The position numbers and the translations under genes are program-made. Positions 7,868-15,785 of a stretch of DNA of 64,000 bases are shown here, in pieces. Source of the stretch: Massilia aquatica. Lineage in GTDB: Bacteria > Pseudomonadota > Gammaproteobacteria > Burkholderiales > Burkholderiaceae_D. The notes beneath the pieces are model-generated. The model searched no databases. It saw nothing but the letters and a program-made list of their open reading frames with translations, and was not told the origin of the DNA. The first letter of the stretch is position 1, and each line of letters opens with the position of its first letter. The stretch is taken from contig NZ_VVIW01000018.1 of NCBI RefSeq assembly GCF_011682045.1, forward strand, positions 1 to 64,000. Reading direction: 5' to 3'.

Positions 7868-8353
7868 TCAGGCGCCGGGATTGCCGCAGCTATCGGCCGC
7901 AGTTGCGGCTGCCTGCATTTCTTCCATGCTCATGTCGCGCACATGATGGGCAATCGACCAGCTGTGGCCGTACGGGTCCTTGACCATGCCGTAGCGGTCG
8001 CCCCAGAACATGTCGGCCGGCGGCATCACGGCGGTGGCGCCGGCGTCGACGGCGCGCTGGAAGGCGGCGTCGGCATCCTGCACGTACAGGTGCAGGGTGA
8101 CCGGCGTGCCCTTGAGGGTCAGGGGGCCGATGGCGCCCCATTGCGGGGTTTCTTCGCCCAGCATGATGGCGGAGTCGCCGATGCGGATCATGCCGTGGAT
8201 CAGCTTGCCATTGGGCGCCAGCAGCTTGCCGCAATCGGTGGCGCCGAAGGCCTTGACGTAGAAATCGATGGCGGACACGGCGTCGGCGCAGACGAGGTGC
8301 GGCGTGACGCTGTGCATGTCCGAGGGAATACGTTCGACAGCAGGTGTGCTCAT
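7868..8353 (-). CDS. VOC-family (PhnB/glyoxalase-like) protein
   Basis: 161 residues, vicinal-oxygen-chelate fold. The sequence starts with a short leader then VTPHLVCADAVSAIDFYVKAFGA, MIRIGDSAIMLGEE, VTLHLYVQDADAAFQRAVDAG, DMFWGDRYGMVKDPYGHSWSIA, which is the PhnB-like/YxeI subgroup pattern with paired beta-alpha-beta-beta-beta repeats. The subgroup is often annotated as glyoxalase or bleomycin-resistance-like; substrate unknown. GGAGACATCATC before the ATG is a good ribosome site. It is the first full-length gene of the ECF42 operon. Confidence 0.88.
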   Translation of the reverse strand: MSTPAVERIPSDMHSVTPHLVCADAVSAIDFYVKAFGATDCGKLLAPNGKLIHGMIRIGDSAIMLGEETPQWGAIGPLTLKGTPVTLHLYVQDADAAFQRAVDAGATAVMPPADMFWGDRYGMVKDPYGHSWSIAHHVRDMSMEEMQAAATAADSCGNPGA

Positions 8354-8377
8354 GATGATGTCTCCTTCGCGTAAGGG

Positions 8378-8434
8378 TTAGTCAGTCAAGGGCTGCGTAA
8401 GTTCCGTGCGGGTGATGAATGGCGTATCGGGCAT
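8378..8434 (-). CDS. 18-residue leader ORF of the ECF42 operon
   Basis: ATG at 8434, TAA at 8378-8380; the product is MPDTPFITRTELTQPLTD. An excellent Shine-Dalgarno (AAGGAGA) sits 7 bases before the ATG. The ORF lies about 30 bases downstream of the predicted ECF42 promoter start and 24 bases before the VOC gene. It may be a leader peptide, or a remnant of an SRPBCC/AHSA1-type protein: those often begin PFVITRTFDAP..., and ECF42 operons often contain one. Translation is inferred only from the ribosome site. Confidence 0.45.
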   Translation of the reverse strand: MPDTPFITRTELTQPLTD

Positions 8435-8470
8435 AGCGCTTCTCCTTGACAAGGGGCTTGCTACGACGAC

Positions 8471-8497
8471 GACGTTGCAGCTGGCGGCAAATCGACA
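8471..8497 (-). promoter_or_regulatory. Predicted ECF42-dependent promoter
   Basis: Reading the minus strand: TGTCGA (8497-8492), a 17-base spacer, then CGTC (8474-8471) within a CGTCGTCGTCG run. As I recall, TGTCGA at -35 with a CG(A/T)C-type -10 is the reported ECF42 target motif. It is placed correctly to drive 8434-5187, so the sigma factor would activate its own operon. Confidence 0.65.
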
Positions 8498-8523
8498 GCG
8501 TTGTTAACTATTTTTCGGTTTGT

Positions 8524-9306
8524 TTACCAGGCGGTGGGATCGATGACGCCGATCGCGCGGAAAGCGGGCTTGCAGAACAGGTAGCCTTGCATCAGGTCGA
8601 CGCCGGCATCGCGCAAAAAGTCGCGCTCGCCCGGGGTTTCGATGCCTTCGGCCAATACCGCGATCTCCAGGCTGGCGCAGATGCCGACGATGCCGGCCAC
8701 GATGGCTTGCTTGGCCGGACTGGCGTCGATATCGCGCACCAGTTGCATGTCGATCTTGATGATATCGGGCTGGAATTCGGACAGCAAATTCAAACCCGCG
8801 TACCCGGCGCCAAAATCGTCGATCGCGGTGCGAAAACCGAAGCGGCGGTATTCTTCGAAAATATTAACCAGGTGCGGCCGGTCCATCACCTGTTCGCTTT
8901 CGGTGACCTCGAAGATAATCCGCTCGATCGGAAAGCCATATTCGCGCGCGGCGTTAAAGGTGCTGCGGATGCAGGCTTCGGGCCGGTACACGGCATTCGG
9001 CAGGAAGTTAATCGACAGCAGTTCGGTAATGCCCAATTCGGCCGCGCCGCGAATGGCGCGCACGCGGCAAGCCTGGTCGAACATGTAGCGGTTGCTGTCG
9101 TTCACTTTCGACAGCACCGAATACGCCGATTCGCCATTGGGCCCGCGCACCAGCGCCTCGTGCGCGTAAATGGCGCGCTCGCGCAGATTCACGATCGGCT
9201 GGTAGGCGTATTCGAAATCGAAACCGAGTTCGTCGTTGTTGCGGCATTGGACGCAGGCCGGAACCGGCTTGACGTGGGCATCGTCGGCGGGGCAAATAGG
9301 GATCAT
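8524..9306 (-). CDS. EAL-domain cyclic-di-GMP phosphodiesterase
   Basis: 260 residues, essentially one EAL domain after a short N-terminus with C-V-Q-C (a C-x2-C pair that could bind metal or sense redox). The catalytic set is complete: HEALVRG (EAL), N in SINFLPNAV, E in IFEVTESE, DD in IDDFGAGYAG, K in IIKIDM, E in LAEGIET and QGY at the end. It should therefore hydrolyse c-di-GMP to pGpG. No transmembrane segment or sensor domain is seen, so it is a stand-alone cytosolic enzyme. Its neighbours are unrelated. Confidence 0.92.
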   Translation of the reverse strand: MIPICPADDAHVKPVPACVQCRNNDELGFDFEYAYQPIVNLRERAIYAHEALVRGPNGESAYSVLSKVNDSNRYMFDQACRVRAIRGAAELGITELLSINFLPNAVYRPEACIRSTFNAAREYGFPIERIIFEVTESEQVMDRPHLVNIFEEYRRFGFRTAIDDFGAGYAGLNLLSEFQPDIIKIDMQLVRDIDASPAKQAIVAGIVGICASLEIAVLAEGIETPGERDFLRDAGVDLMQGYLFCKPAFRAIGVIDPTAW

Positions 9307-9398
9307 CAGGCGGCCAGTTCTGGAAATGCGGCGAATAAGCCACTATAACAAATCAGCGGCCTCATGCGCGCACTATGCGACCTGGTGCTGGCCGCTTG

Positions 9399-9956
9399 TT
9401 ATGCGAGCTGCAATTGGCTGCGCGCTGCCATCAGCGCAAAGCCGAGCAGGTTCGGCCCTTCCCACAGGTTGGGGTCGTTCGAACGGGGATCGTCCGCCGC
9501 CAGGCCGGTGCCCCAGATGCGGTCGAGCGGGCTGGCTTCCACCAGCACGTGCTTGCCGGTGCCGGTGAGAAAATCGCGCAGGGCTGGGTTTTGTCCGAAT
9601 TTGGCCACATTGGCGCGGCAGACGATCTCGAAACGGTGCGCCAGCCAGTCGGCCTCGACAAAGTTGGCGACCTTGCGGCCGAGCGCCTTGGCGGCGCCCG
9701 GGGTGGGCGCGGCCAGCACCTCGGCGCGGTTGGCCTCGTCCTTGAACAGGCGCGCCTTTTCGGCCATCATGAAATGCTCGGCCGTAGGATAGCGGTCGCC
9801 GTCGAGTTCGAACGGCGCCTGGTACCACTGGCTGAAGCAACTGCGCGTGATCACGCCATCCCTGGGCGGGGTGTGGCCCCAGAAATGTAAGAACGAGAAC
9901 GATTCGCCGGCGTTGAAACGGCTGCGCAGTTCGTCCAGGGTGTTGGGCAAGGCCAT
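9399..9956 (-). CDS. NADAR-family protein (YbiA-like, DUF1768)
   Basis: 185 residues. NADAR signatures are visible: FLHFWGHTPP, CFSQWYQAPFELDGDRYPTAEHFMMAEKARLF, VANFVEADWLAHRFEIV, NPALRDFLTGTGKHVLVEASPLDRIWGTGL and NLWEGPNLLGFALM. E. coli YbiA and plant COG3236 domains cleave the N-glycosidic bond of early, reactive riboflavin intermediates; other members act on ADP-ribose on nucleic acids or proteins. The length is typical. It is monocistronic; its ATG faces the end of the upstream HEAT-like gene. House-cleaning of a damaged metabolite is the most likely role. Confidence 0.9.
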   Translation of the reverse strand: MALPNTLDELRSRFNAGESFSFLHFWGHTPPRDGVITRSCFSQWYQAPFELDGDRYPTAEHFMMAEKARLFKDEANRAEVLAAPTPGAAKALGRKVANFVEADWLAHRFEIVCRANVAKFGQNPALRDFLTGTGKHVLVEASPLDRIWGTGLAADDPRSNDPNLWEGPNLLGFALMAARSQLQLA

Positions 9957-10022
9957 GGTAGGACTTTCTGTTCGTAGGGAGACGGCCGCCAGTTTAACAG
10001 GCGGCCCATCAGCGCCCCGGCA

Positions 10023-11030
10023 TCACTGCGGCAGGGCCAGGGCGGCCGATGGCGCCAGGAGCGCGGTGAGGGCTTTTGCGGGCATGCCAATCTGGGCCGA
10101 GTCGCTGTGCAGGGCAATGCCGGCGATATCGGCGCGGCACGGCGGCGTTACCTGGCTGGCCAATGCGGCATCGCTGCGCAGCAGGTCATGCAGCAACATC
10201 AGTGCCTTGTTGCGGTCGAAGAAAGTTTCGACGCGCAAAGCCGCGCAGGCGTCCGACATCAGCTGCGCGGTCCGGGCAGGCGGGATCCATCTGTGAAAGC
10301 TCGACAACAGGCGCATCGCCACGTTGCGCACCCGTGCATCGCGATCGTTCACCGCCGCCAGCGCGAGGCGAACTGCTTTGCCAGGTTGTCCAATATAGTT
10401 CATCAGGTGGATGCCGTCGGCTCGGGTTGCGGGGTGACAGCTTTGTGCGGCTTGTTCGATCTCTTGTTGCAAACCCGATGCGCGCCGGAAATAAGCCACG
10501 CGCTGCCGATGCACGGTGTCCGGTCGGGCATCGAGAAAACCCTGGCCGTTGACGAACTCTCCGCTGTGCGCCGTGGCGGGACGCTCGCCAATGGCGCGCG
10601 CGTCGCTGGCAATCAATGCGACAAGGCGCTTGAAGCGCGCGTTCGTGGCCGGTGCGGCGCATGGTGGTCGCGCCGACGCCGTCCGGGCGTCGCGAGACGG
10701 TTGACCAGAATCGAGTTGAACGACATAAAGCGCCCGGGCTCCTTCCATCATGATGGCGCTACACACCACCTTCGGTCGAGGAAACACGGCCCGCACCCTG
10801 GCGCACGCCATCGGCAGTCTGGGACTGTTCATCGGTATCGCTTCGCCGGGCGCGATGCCGGTGAGTGCACGCACCTGTTCGGTGATGCCAACATCGTTGG
10901 TAACGACATCGACCCCGGTCCAGACGACATCGCGCGCATCTGGGCCTTGTGCGCCCACGCTGGCACTCAAGGTACACAAGGCGACAGCGAGGGACGCACC
11001 CCAGTCACCGAACCGTCGTGCCCGCCTCAT
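10023..11030 (-). CDS. Secreted protein with HEAT-like C-terminus; function unknown
   Basis: 335 residues with an N-terminal signal peptide (residues 1-28, cleavage after SVGA-Q). Residues about 38-108 (ITEQVRALTGIAPGEAI, ARVRAVFPRPKVVC, ALYVVQLDSG) resemble a small POTRA-like alpha-beta unit. A helical region then includes IGQPGKAVRLALAAVNDRDARVRNVAMRLLSSF, a good HEAT-repeat pair, and NKALMLLHDLLRS. It is probably a periplasmic protein-binding scaffold. Four or more cysteines could form disulfides. There are no recognised catalytic motifs and neighbours are unrelated. It lies immediately downstream of mnmE (about 78 bases) on the same strand. Confidence 0.65.
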   Translation of the reverse strand: MRRARRFGDWGASLAVALCTLSASVGAQGPDARDVVWTGVDVVTNDVGITEQVRALTGIAPGEAIPMNSPRLPMACARVRAVFPRPKVVCSAIMMEGARALYVVQLDSGQPSRDARTASARPPCAAPATNARFKRLVALIASDARAIGERPATAHSGEFVNGQGFLDARPDTVHRQRVAYFRRASGLQQEIEQAAQSCHPATRADGIHLMNYIGQPGKAVRLALAAVNDRDARVRNVAMRLLSSFHRWIPPARTAQLMSDACAALRVETFFDRNKALMLLHDLLRSDAALASQVTPPCRADIAGIALHSDSAQIGMPAKALTALLAPSAALALPQ

Positions 11031-11108
11031 GCTTGCATATCTCCGCTTCCGTCAGCCGTCGTACAGGATCAGATCACGCACGCGAAAGAAAGTTCGGAAT
11101 GGAGGCGT

Positions 11109-12488
11109 TTATTTACCGATGCAAAAGCGGCTGAAAATCACCCCCAGCAAGTCATCCGAGGAAAACTGCCCCGTGATGCTCGACAGTTGCGCCTGCGCCA
11201 GCCGCAACTCCTCGGCGAACAGGTCGAGCGACTGGTCGTTTTGCGCGGCATGCTCGCCCGCCAGCGCCAGGTGTTTCTGGGCCGAACGCAGGGCGATCAA
11301 ATGCCGTTCGCGCGCCAGAAACAGCGATTCGCCCGTTTGCTGCCAACCGGCGATGCGCAGCAATTCGGCGCGCAGCAAGTCCATGCCCACGTGCTCATGC
11401 GCCGACAGATAGATATTGGTCGCTTCCTCGGTCGGGTCGACCGAGGGCTTGTGGCCCGACAAATCAATCTTGTTCCACACGCGCAGCACCGGCACCCCGG
11501 CCGGGAAGGCGGCGACGATGCCGTCGTCGGCCCGGGTCGGCCCCTGGTCGGCGTCGAGCAGGTGCAGGATAACGTCGGCTTTGGCCACTTCGCCCCAGGT
11601 GCGTTCGATGCCGATGCGTTCGACCACGTCGACGGCGTCGTCGATGGTGCGGATGCCGGCGGTGTCGATGATGTTGAGCGGAATGCCTTCGATCTGGATG
11701 GTTTCGCTGACCTTGTCGCGCGTGGTGCCGGCGATCGGGGTGACGATGGCCACGTCGGCCCCGGCCAGGGCATTCAGGAGTGAAGACTTACCCACGTTGG
11801 GCTGGCCGACCAGCACCACGTTCAATCCTTCGCGCAGCAGCGCGCCCTGGGCCGCCTGCCGGAATACGCGTTCGAGCGAGGCCACGATCACGGCCAGCTG
11901 GCCGCGCGCGTCGGATTTTTCGAGGAAGTCGATTTCTTCTTCCGGAAAATCGAGGGTCGCTTCGACCAGCATGCGCAGGCCAGTGGTCTGTTCCACCAGG
12001 GTATTGATGGTCTTGGAAAACGCGCCCGACAGCGATTGCGTGGCCGATTTGGCGGCTGCTTCGGTGGAGGCGTCGATCAGGTCGGCGACCGCTTCGGCCT
12101 GGGCCAGGTCGAGCTTGTCGTTCAGATAGGCGCGGCGCGTGAATTCGCCCGGCTCGGCCAGGCGCAGGCCCGCTTCCGCGCCTGCTTCGAGCACGCGCGC
12201 GAGCAGCATCTGCAGCACGATCGGTCCGCCGTGGCCCTGCAACTCGAGCACGTCTTCGCCGGTGTACGAGTTCGGTCCCTTGAAATACAGGGCGATGCCC
12301 TGGTCGATCACGGCGCCATCGGCCTGGCGGAAGGGAATATAGGTGGCGCGGCGCGGGCTCAGGGCCACATCGGGGAACAGTGCGGCCAGCAAGGGCGCGA
12401 GCGACTTGCCGGAGGCGCGCACGACGCCGATGCCGCCGCGGCCCGGGGCGGTGGCGATCGCGGCAATGGGGGAAGTATCGAGTTTCAT
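11109..12488 (-). CDS. mnmE: tRNA uridine-5-carboxymethylaminomethyl modification GTPase MnmE
   Basis: 459 residues. With MnmG it forms the enzyme installing the cmnm5/nm5 group on U34 of several tRNAs. The N-terminal TrmE domain ([17 protein letters not shown]) binds folate; the helical domain is interrupted by a Ras-like G domain with G1 GQPNVGKSS (about 225), G2/K-loop [10 protein letters not shown]3 DTAGIR and G4 NKID. The C-terminus is the diagnostic FCIGK with the essential Cys. Length equals the family norm. It follows yidC on the same strand but a strong terminator at 12553-12581 separates them. Confidence 0.98.
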   Translation of the reverse strand: MKLDTSPIAAIATAPGRGGIGVVRASGKSLAPLLAALFPDVALSPRRATYIPFRQADGAVIDQGIALYFKGPNSYTGEDVLELQGHGGPIVLQMLLARVLEAGAEAGLRLAEPGEFTRRAYLNDKLDLAQAEAVADLIDASTEAAAKSATQSLSGAFSKTINTLVEQTTGLRMLVEATLDFPEEEIDFLEKSDARGQLAVIVASLERVFRQAAQGALLREGLNVVLVGQPNVGKSSLLNALAGADVAIVTPIAGTTRDKVSETIQIEGIPLNIIDTAGIRTIDDAVDVVERIGIERTWGEVAKADVILHLLDADQGPTRADDGIVAAFPAGVPVLRVWNKIDLSGHKPSVDPTEEATNIYLSAHEHVGMDLLRAELLRIAGWQQTGESLFLARERHLIALRSAQKHLALAGEHAAQNDQSLDLFAEELRLAQAQLSSITGQFSSDDLLGVIFSRFCIGK

Positions 12489-12552
12489 AGGTGTGATTGT
12501 AATTTAATTGCCGCAACACGCCGGCGGCATCTGTTGCCGCGCGCGGATATAA

Positions 12553-12581
12553 AAAAAGCCCGTGCGGAACACGGGCTTTTT
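12553..12581 (-). terminator. Rho-independent terminator after yidC
   Basis: Stem AAAAAGCCCGTG (12553-12564) / CACGGGCTTTTT (12570-12581) with a CGGAA loop. It lies between the yidC stop and the mnmE start. It carries a T-run in both directions, but only leftward transcripts reach it. mnmE probably has its own promoter or depends on read-through. Confidence 0.9.
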
Positions 12582-12598
12582 CAGAGGGCGGCGAAGGC

Positions 12599-14272
12599 TT
12601 ATTTCTTGGCTGCCGCGTCTTCGAATTTCTTGGTGATCACCCATTGCTGCGCGATCGACAAGATGTTGTTCACTACCCAGTACAGCACCAGGCCGGCCGG
12701 GAAGAAGATGAACATGACCGAGAACGCCAGCGGCATGAACAGCATCATCTTGGCCTGCATCGGATCGGCTGGCGCCGGGTTCAGCTTGGTCGTGATGAAC
12801 ATCGAGATCGCGTACAGCACCGGCAGGATGAAGTACGGGTCCGGTGCGGTCAGGTCGGTGATCCAGCCGATCCATGGGGCGCCGCGCATTTCGGCGGACG
12901 CCTGCAGCACCCAGTACAGGGCGATGAAGACCGGCATCTGGACCAGGATCGGCAGGCAGCCGCCGATCGGGTTGATCTTTTCGGTCTTGTACAGTTCCAT
13001 GGTGGCCTGGTTCATCTTGGCCGGGTCGCCTTTGTACTTTTCGCGGATCGCCTGCATCTTCGGCGTGACCACCTTGATGCGCGCCATGCTCTTGTAGCCG
13101 GCAGCCGAGAGCGGGAAGAACAGCAGCTTGATCAGGATGGTAAAGGCGATGATGGTCCAGCCCCAGTTGCCCAGGACCTTGTGGATCTGGTCCATGACCC
13201 AGAAAATCGGCTTGGCGATAATCGTCAGGAAACCGTAATCCTTGACCAGTTCAAGACCGGGAGCGATCTTTTCCAGCTTGTTCTCGTCCTGCGGACCCGA
13301 ATACAGGCGGACTTGGTTCGATACGCTGGCGCCCGGTGCAATGGTGCCCAACGGCATCAGGGTCCCGATCGCGTACAGGTTCGGGGCCGCTTTCTTGGTG
13401 TAGATCTCGCGCGGCATCTTTGCTGGCGGCAGGAAAGCCGACACAAAATAGTGCTGCGAAATCGCGACCCAGCCGTCGTCCGCCTGTTTGACGTGGTCGG
13501 CCGTGCCTTTTTTCTCGATGGTCTCGAACTGCAGCTTTTTATAGTGCTCGTTCGGGGTGTACATGGTCGGACCGGTGTAGCTGGAGTTGAAGTAGGACTC
13601 GCCCTCCGGCTTGTTACCGTGGTGCAGCAGTTCGACGTACAGCGACGGCGCGACCGGGGTGGCGCCGACGTTGGCGATGTCGTGGCGCATGTCGATCAGG
13701 TAGTCGCCGCGCTTGAAGACGTAGGTCTTGGTCAGCTTCATGCCACCCTGCTCGGCTTCGAGCACGAGTTGCACCTCGTTGGCGCTGTCGAGCGCGCGCG
13801 GGCCCGACTTGGCGACAAAGCCGGTCAACTGGGTCGGCACCGGCTCGCCCGGCACGTTACGCATCAGCCCGGTCTGAGCCACATAGGCGCCCTTCGGCGT
13901 GACGTCGAACAACACCTGGTTGCGGGTCTTGTCGTGCGCATCCTTGAACTTGAGCAATTCAAGACGCCTGATCACGCCACCCATGGTATCGATGTCGACC
14001 TTCATGACATCGGTGGTGATGGTGATGATTTCGTTCTTGAACGGGGCAGGCGCGGCGGCACCGGCTGCGCCAGGCGTGCCCGGCGCGGCGGCGCTGCCGG
14101 CGGCGGCTGGCAGGCCGGTCGCTGGGGCGGTGTTGGCGACCGTGGCCGTCTTCACCGGCGGCGCCCATGGGTAGATCGACTGTTTGCCGTTCGATACCAT
14201 CCAGTCGTTCCAGAGAACCACCAGCGATACGGAAAACACGATCCACAGGATAGTACGTTTATTGATTTCCAT
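12599..14272 (-). CDS. yidC: Membrane protein insertase YidC
   Basis: 557 residues from the ATG at 14272 (MEINKRTILWIVFSVSL). It is an inner-membrane insertase acting with Sec or alone. The N-terminal transmembrane helix, an Ala/Pro linker, and a large periplasmic beta-sandwich (about 70-330; FNSSYTGPTMYTPNEHYKK) precede the conserved five-helix core from about 350 (LGNWGWTIIAFTILIKLLFFPLS, KYKGDPAKMNQATMELYK, NPIGGCLPILVQMPVFIALYWVL, FIFFPAGLVLYWVVNNILSI). R in the second core helix region (FPLSAAGYKSMARIK) is conserved. Start choice: the upstream in-frame extension is not conserved and overlaps the yidD spacing. It belongs to the rpmH-rnpA-yidD-yidC cluster. Confidence 0.98.
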   Translation of the reverse strand: MEINKRTILWIVFSVSLVVLWNDWMVSNGKQSIYPWAPPVKTATVANTAPATGLPAAAGSAAAPGTPGAAGAAAPAPFKNEIITITTDVMKVDIDTMGGVIRRLELLKFKDAHDKTRNQVLFDVTPKGAYVAQTGLMRNVPGEPVPTQLTGFVAKSGPRALDSANEVQLVLEAEQGGMKLTKTYVFKRGDYLIDMRHDIANVGATPVAPSLYVELLHHGNKPEGESYFNSSYTGPTMYTPNEHYKKLQFETIEKKGTADHVKQADDGWVAISQHYFVSAFLPPAKMPREIYTKKAAPNLYAIGTLMPLGTIAPGASVSNQVRLYSGPQDENKLEKIAPGLELVKDYGFLTIIAKPIFWVMDQIHKVLGNWGWTIIAFTILIKLLFFPLSAAGYKSMARIKVVTPKMQAIREKYKGDPAKMNQATMELYKTEKINPIGGCLPILVQMPVFIALYWVLQASAEMRGAPWIGWITDLTAPDPYFILPVLYAISMFITTKLNPAPADPMQAKMMLFMPLAFSVMFIFFPAGLVLYWVVNNILSIAQQWVITKKFEDAAAKK

Positions 14273-14283
14273 TGAGGTATTGG

Positions 14284-14544
14284 TCAGGAGTGGTTGCAAC
14301 CGCAAGCGGCTGTAGAAGAATTCTTCTGGTGCGCAGGCGGCACCGGATCGAATCCGCCATCATCCCACGGATGGCAGCGGCACAGGCGGCGCGCGGCCAG
14401 CAGGCTGCCGCGGGCGGCGCCGTGGGTGCGGATCGCTTCGATCGCATAATTGGAGCACGTCGGGTAAAAGCGGCAGCGCTGTCCCAGCATCGGGGATAAC
14501 ATCAGCTGGTAAGCACGCAATAACCAGACGAGCAGGGTATTCAT
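14284..14544 (-). CDS. yidD: Membrane protein insertion efficiency factor YidD
   Basis: 86 residues with the DUF37 signature [19 protein letters not shown] followed by [12 protein letters not shown] and the [15 protein letters not shown] end. It is a small amphipathic membrane-associated protein that helps YidC-dependent insertion. Its ATG overlaps the rnpA stop (ATGA at 14541-14544), so translation is coupled, and it ends 12 bases before yidC. The Asn/Ser/Thr/Cys-rich C-terminal tail after PPAHQKN is variable in the family. Confidence 0.96.
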   Translation of the reverse strand: MNTLLVWLLRAYQLMLSPMLGQRCRFYPTCSNYAIEAIRTHGAARGSLLAARRLCRCHPWDDGGFDPVPPAHQKNSSTAACGCNHS

Positions 14545-14975
14545 GGTGACGCCTTTGGCTCGGGCGTCCCAGCAGGGGGCGTCCCGGCGGGCATGGCCTC
14601 GCGCGGCGCACGCTGCGACGAGAACAGACGCGCAATTTCCGCGCGCAGGATCGCCTTGAGCGCGGCGTTGGTGGCCGGGCCTTGCTTGGTATTGACCGGG
14701 CGCGCGAGGCGCACGATACAGTCGACGGCAGGCAGCGGCGCCATGCGGAACAGCTCGCGCGTCACGCGCTTGATCGTATTGCGGGTCACGGCACGGGGCG
14801 CAAAGCGCTTGGCCACGACCACGCCGAGCCGCGCATGCGGCAAGTCGTTCGAGCGGGTGTAGAGCACGAAATGGGCCGTTTTTTGGGCGGGGCGCAAACG
14901 AAAAACGGATGAAAATTCATCCGTTTTAACGATACGCCGAACGCGCGCGAAGTCGTGTGAACCTTCGCTAGTCAT
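14541..14975 (-). CDS. rnpA: Ribonuclease P protein component
   Basis: 144 residues from the ATG at 14975. It is the basic protein cofactor that binds the RNase P RNA and the tRNA leader. It begins with [18 protein letters not shown] and contains the RNR-type signature [20 protein letters not shown] (about 58-77). The C-terminus carries a Pro/Gly/Thr-rich tail of about 20 residues beyond the usual end. An upstream in-frame extension through rpmH exists but is an artefact. The gene lies 32 bases downstream of rpmH in the conserved operon. Confidence 0.97.
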   Translation of the reverse strand: MTSEGSHDFARVRRIVKTDEFSSVFRLRPAQKTAHFVLYTRSNDLPHARLGVVVAKRFAPRAVTRNTIKRVTRELFRMAPLPAVDCIVRLARPVNTKQGPATNAALKAILRAEIARLFSSQRAPREAMPAGTPPAGTPEPKASP

Positions 14976-15007
14976 AGCCAACCGCGATCGGGCAGTAAGT
15001 GCCAGAC

Positions 15008-15142
15008 TTATACAGCCAGGCGTTTGCGACCCTTGGCGCGGCGTGCATTGAGCACATCGCGACCGCCACGGGTTGCCATACGTGCGCGGAAGCCGTGCGT
15101 ACGCTTGCGACGAACGACGGAAGGTTGGTAAGTACGTTTCAT
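15008..15142 (-). CDS. rpmH: 50S ribosomal protein L34
   Basis: 44 residues: starts [20 protein letters not shown], ends AKGRKRLAV. It is the smallest large-subunit protein and highly basic. The ATG at 15142 follows a GAGACCACC leader. It is the first gene of the leftward rpmH-rnpA-yidD-yidC operon and borders the presumed origin. Confidence 0.98.
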   Translation of the reverse strand: MKRTYQPSVVRRKRTHGFRARMATRGGRDVLNARRAKGRKRLAV

Positions 15143-15538
15143 GGTGGTCTCGCTTAAAGCAAAATAAAATGCAAAATCGGGTCTGACGTCCCGTCAGTTT
15201 TCGGCGCCAATGACATTTCGCAGATGTTAAGCCAGCGTCACGCCACAGCAAAAATACTCATATTTACCCGCTAAGCCACAGCTATCAGTCACGATTACAT
15301 GACTCATTTGCACGGAGTACGGGCGGGGAACCTTGGATTAGAACGCATTTCGCCCTCTCCTGTCAAGGATGGCGGTGCTTTGGCCGGCTGGTCGGCGGGT
15401 TTTCGCATTGCAATTGTGGACTGGAAAATACACCAGGCGCCGGACCGGCAGGGTGCGCTGCTTGCTTTACAGGCAACTTGATTTCCAGCTATTCCCCCTC
15501 TGCCACGTTGCCCCTGCACCGAAAATAAGCGGCGTGCC

Positions 15539-15547
15539 TGTGGATAA
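15539..15547 (-). promoter_or_regulatory. DnaA box (perfect)
   Basis: TGTGGATAA on the plus strand, the exact complement of the consensus TTATCCACA, 239 bases before the dnaA start codon. It may serve both origin binding and dnaA autoregulation. Confidence 0.75.
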
Positions 15548-15610
15548 CTCGGGCCTTCGCGGGTAGAATAGCGTGTTACGTGTGGCGAACCGCTCGCAAC
15601 GCATGCGTCA

Positions 15611-15731
15611 GGGGGCCTCGAAAAACCGTAGCGAGCGGCGCAAGTTTCGTTCGAGAAGCGCAGCCGTACCAAGGTACGGTGAGCATCGCCGGGCGAAAAT
15701 TGCGCCGCGCAGTAGGGTTTTCGAGGCCCCC
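15611..15731. repeat. 121-base palindromic repeat element, copy 1 (upstream of dnaA)
   Basis: Bounded by GGGGGCCTCGAAAAACC (15611-15627) and GGGTTTTCGAGGCCCCC (15715-15731), a 17-base inverted repeat with one mismatch. Inside are a smaller hairpin CCGTACC-AA-GGTACGG and the motif GCGCCGCGCAGTAGG. A second copy, about 95% identical, is at 17350-17469. The two-copy placement on either side of dnaA, the terminal inversion and the non-coding nature fit a MITE or large REP/BIME-type element. No target-site duplication is obvious. Confidence 0.88.
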
Positions 15732-15785
15732 GCTAGCGAAGCATCATCGAACCGCCCCTCCACACCTTATTCAGACAGAAGATTC

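Larger units (their letters stand above)
15143..15785. other. Probable oriC region (rpmH-dnaA intergenic)
   Basis: 643 bases without a gene, at the divergence point of leftward (rpmH) and rightward (dnaA) transcription, the usual place of oriC in betaproteobacteria. It holds one perfect DnaA box (15539-15547) and weaker ones: TGTGGCGAA 15581-15589, 7 of 9; TTATTCAGA 15767-15775; TGTGGACTG 15415-15423. An AT-richer stretch lies at 15150-15310. A palindromic CTGACG-TCC-CGTCAG occurs near 15183. The last third is occupied by a mobile-looking repeat (15611-15731). The low number of perfect boxes makes the oriC call tentative. Confidence 0.6.

Noticed and set aside
14976-15251. N-terminal extension of RnpA through the rpmH gene
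   Set aside because: It overlaps rpmH in another frame; the known RnpA start region begins at 14975.
15573-15785. dnaA starting 71 codons earlier
   Set aside because: The extension runs through the repeat element and ends before the conserved MENFW start; the repeat is clearly non-coding.
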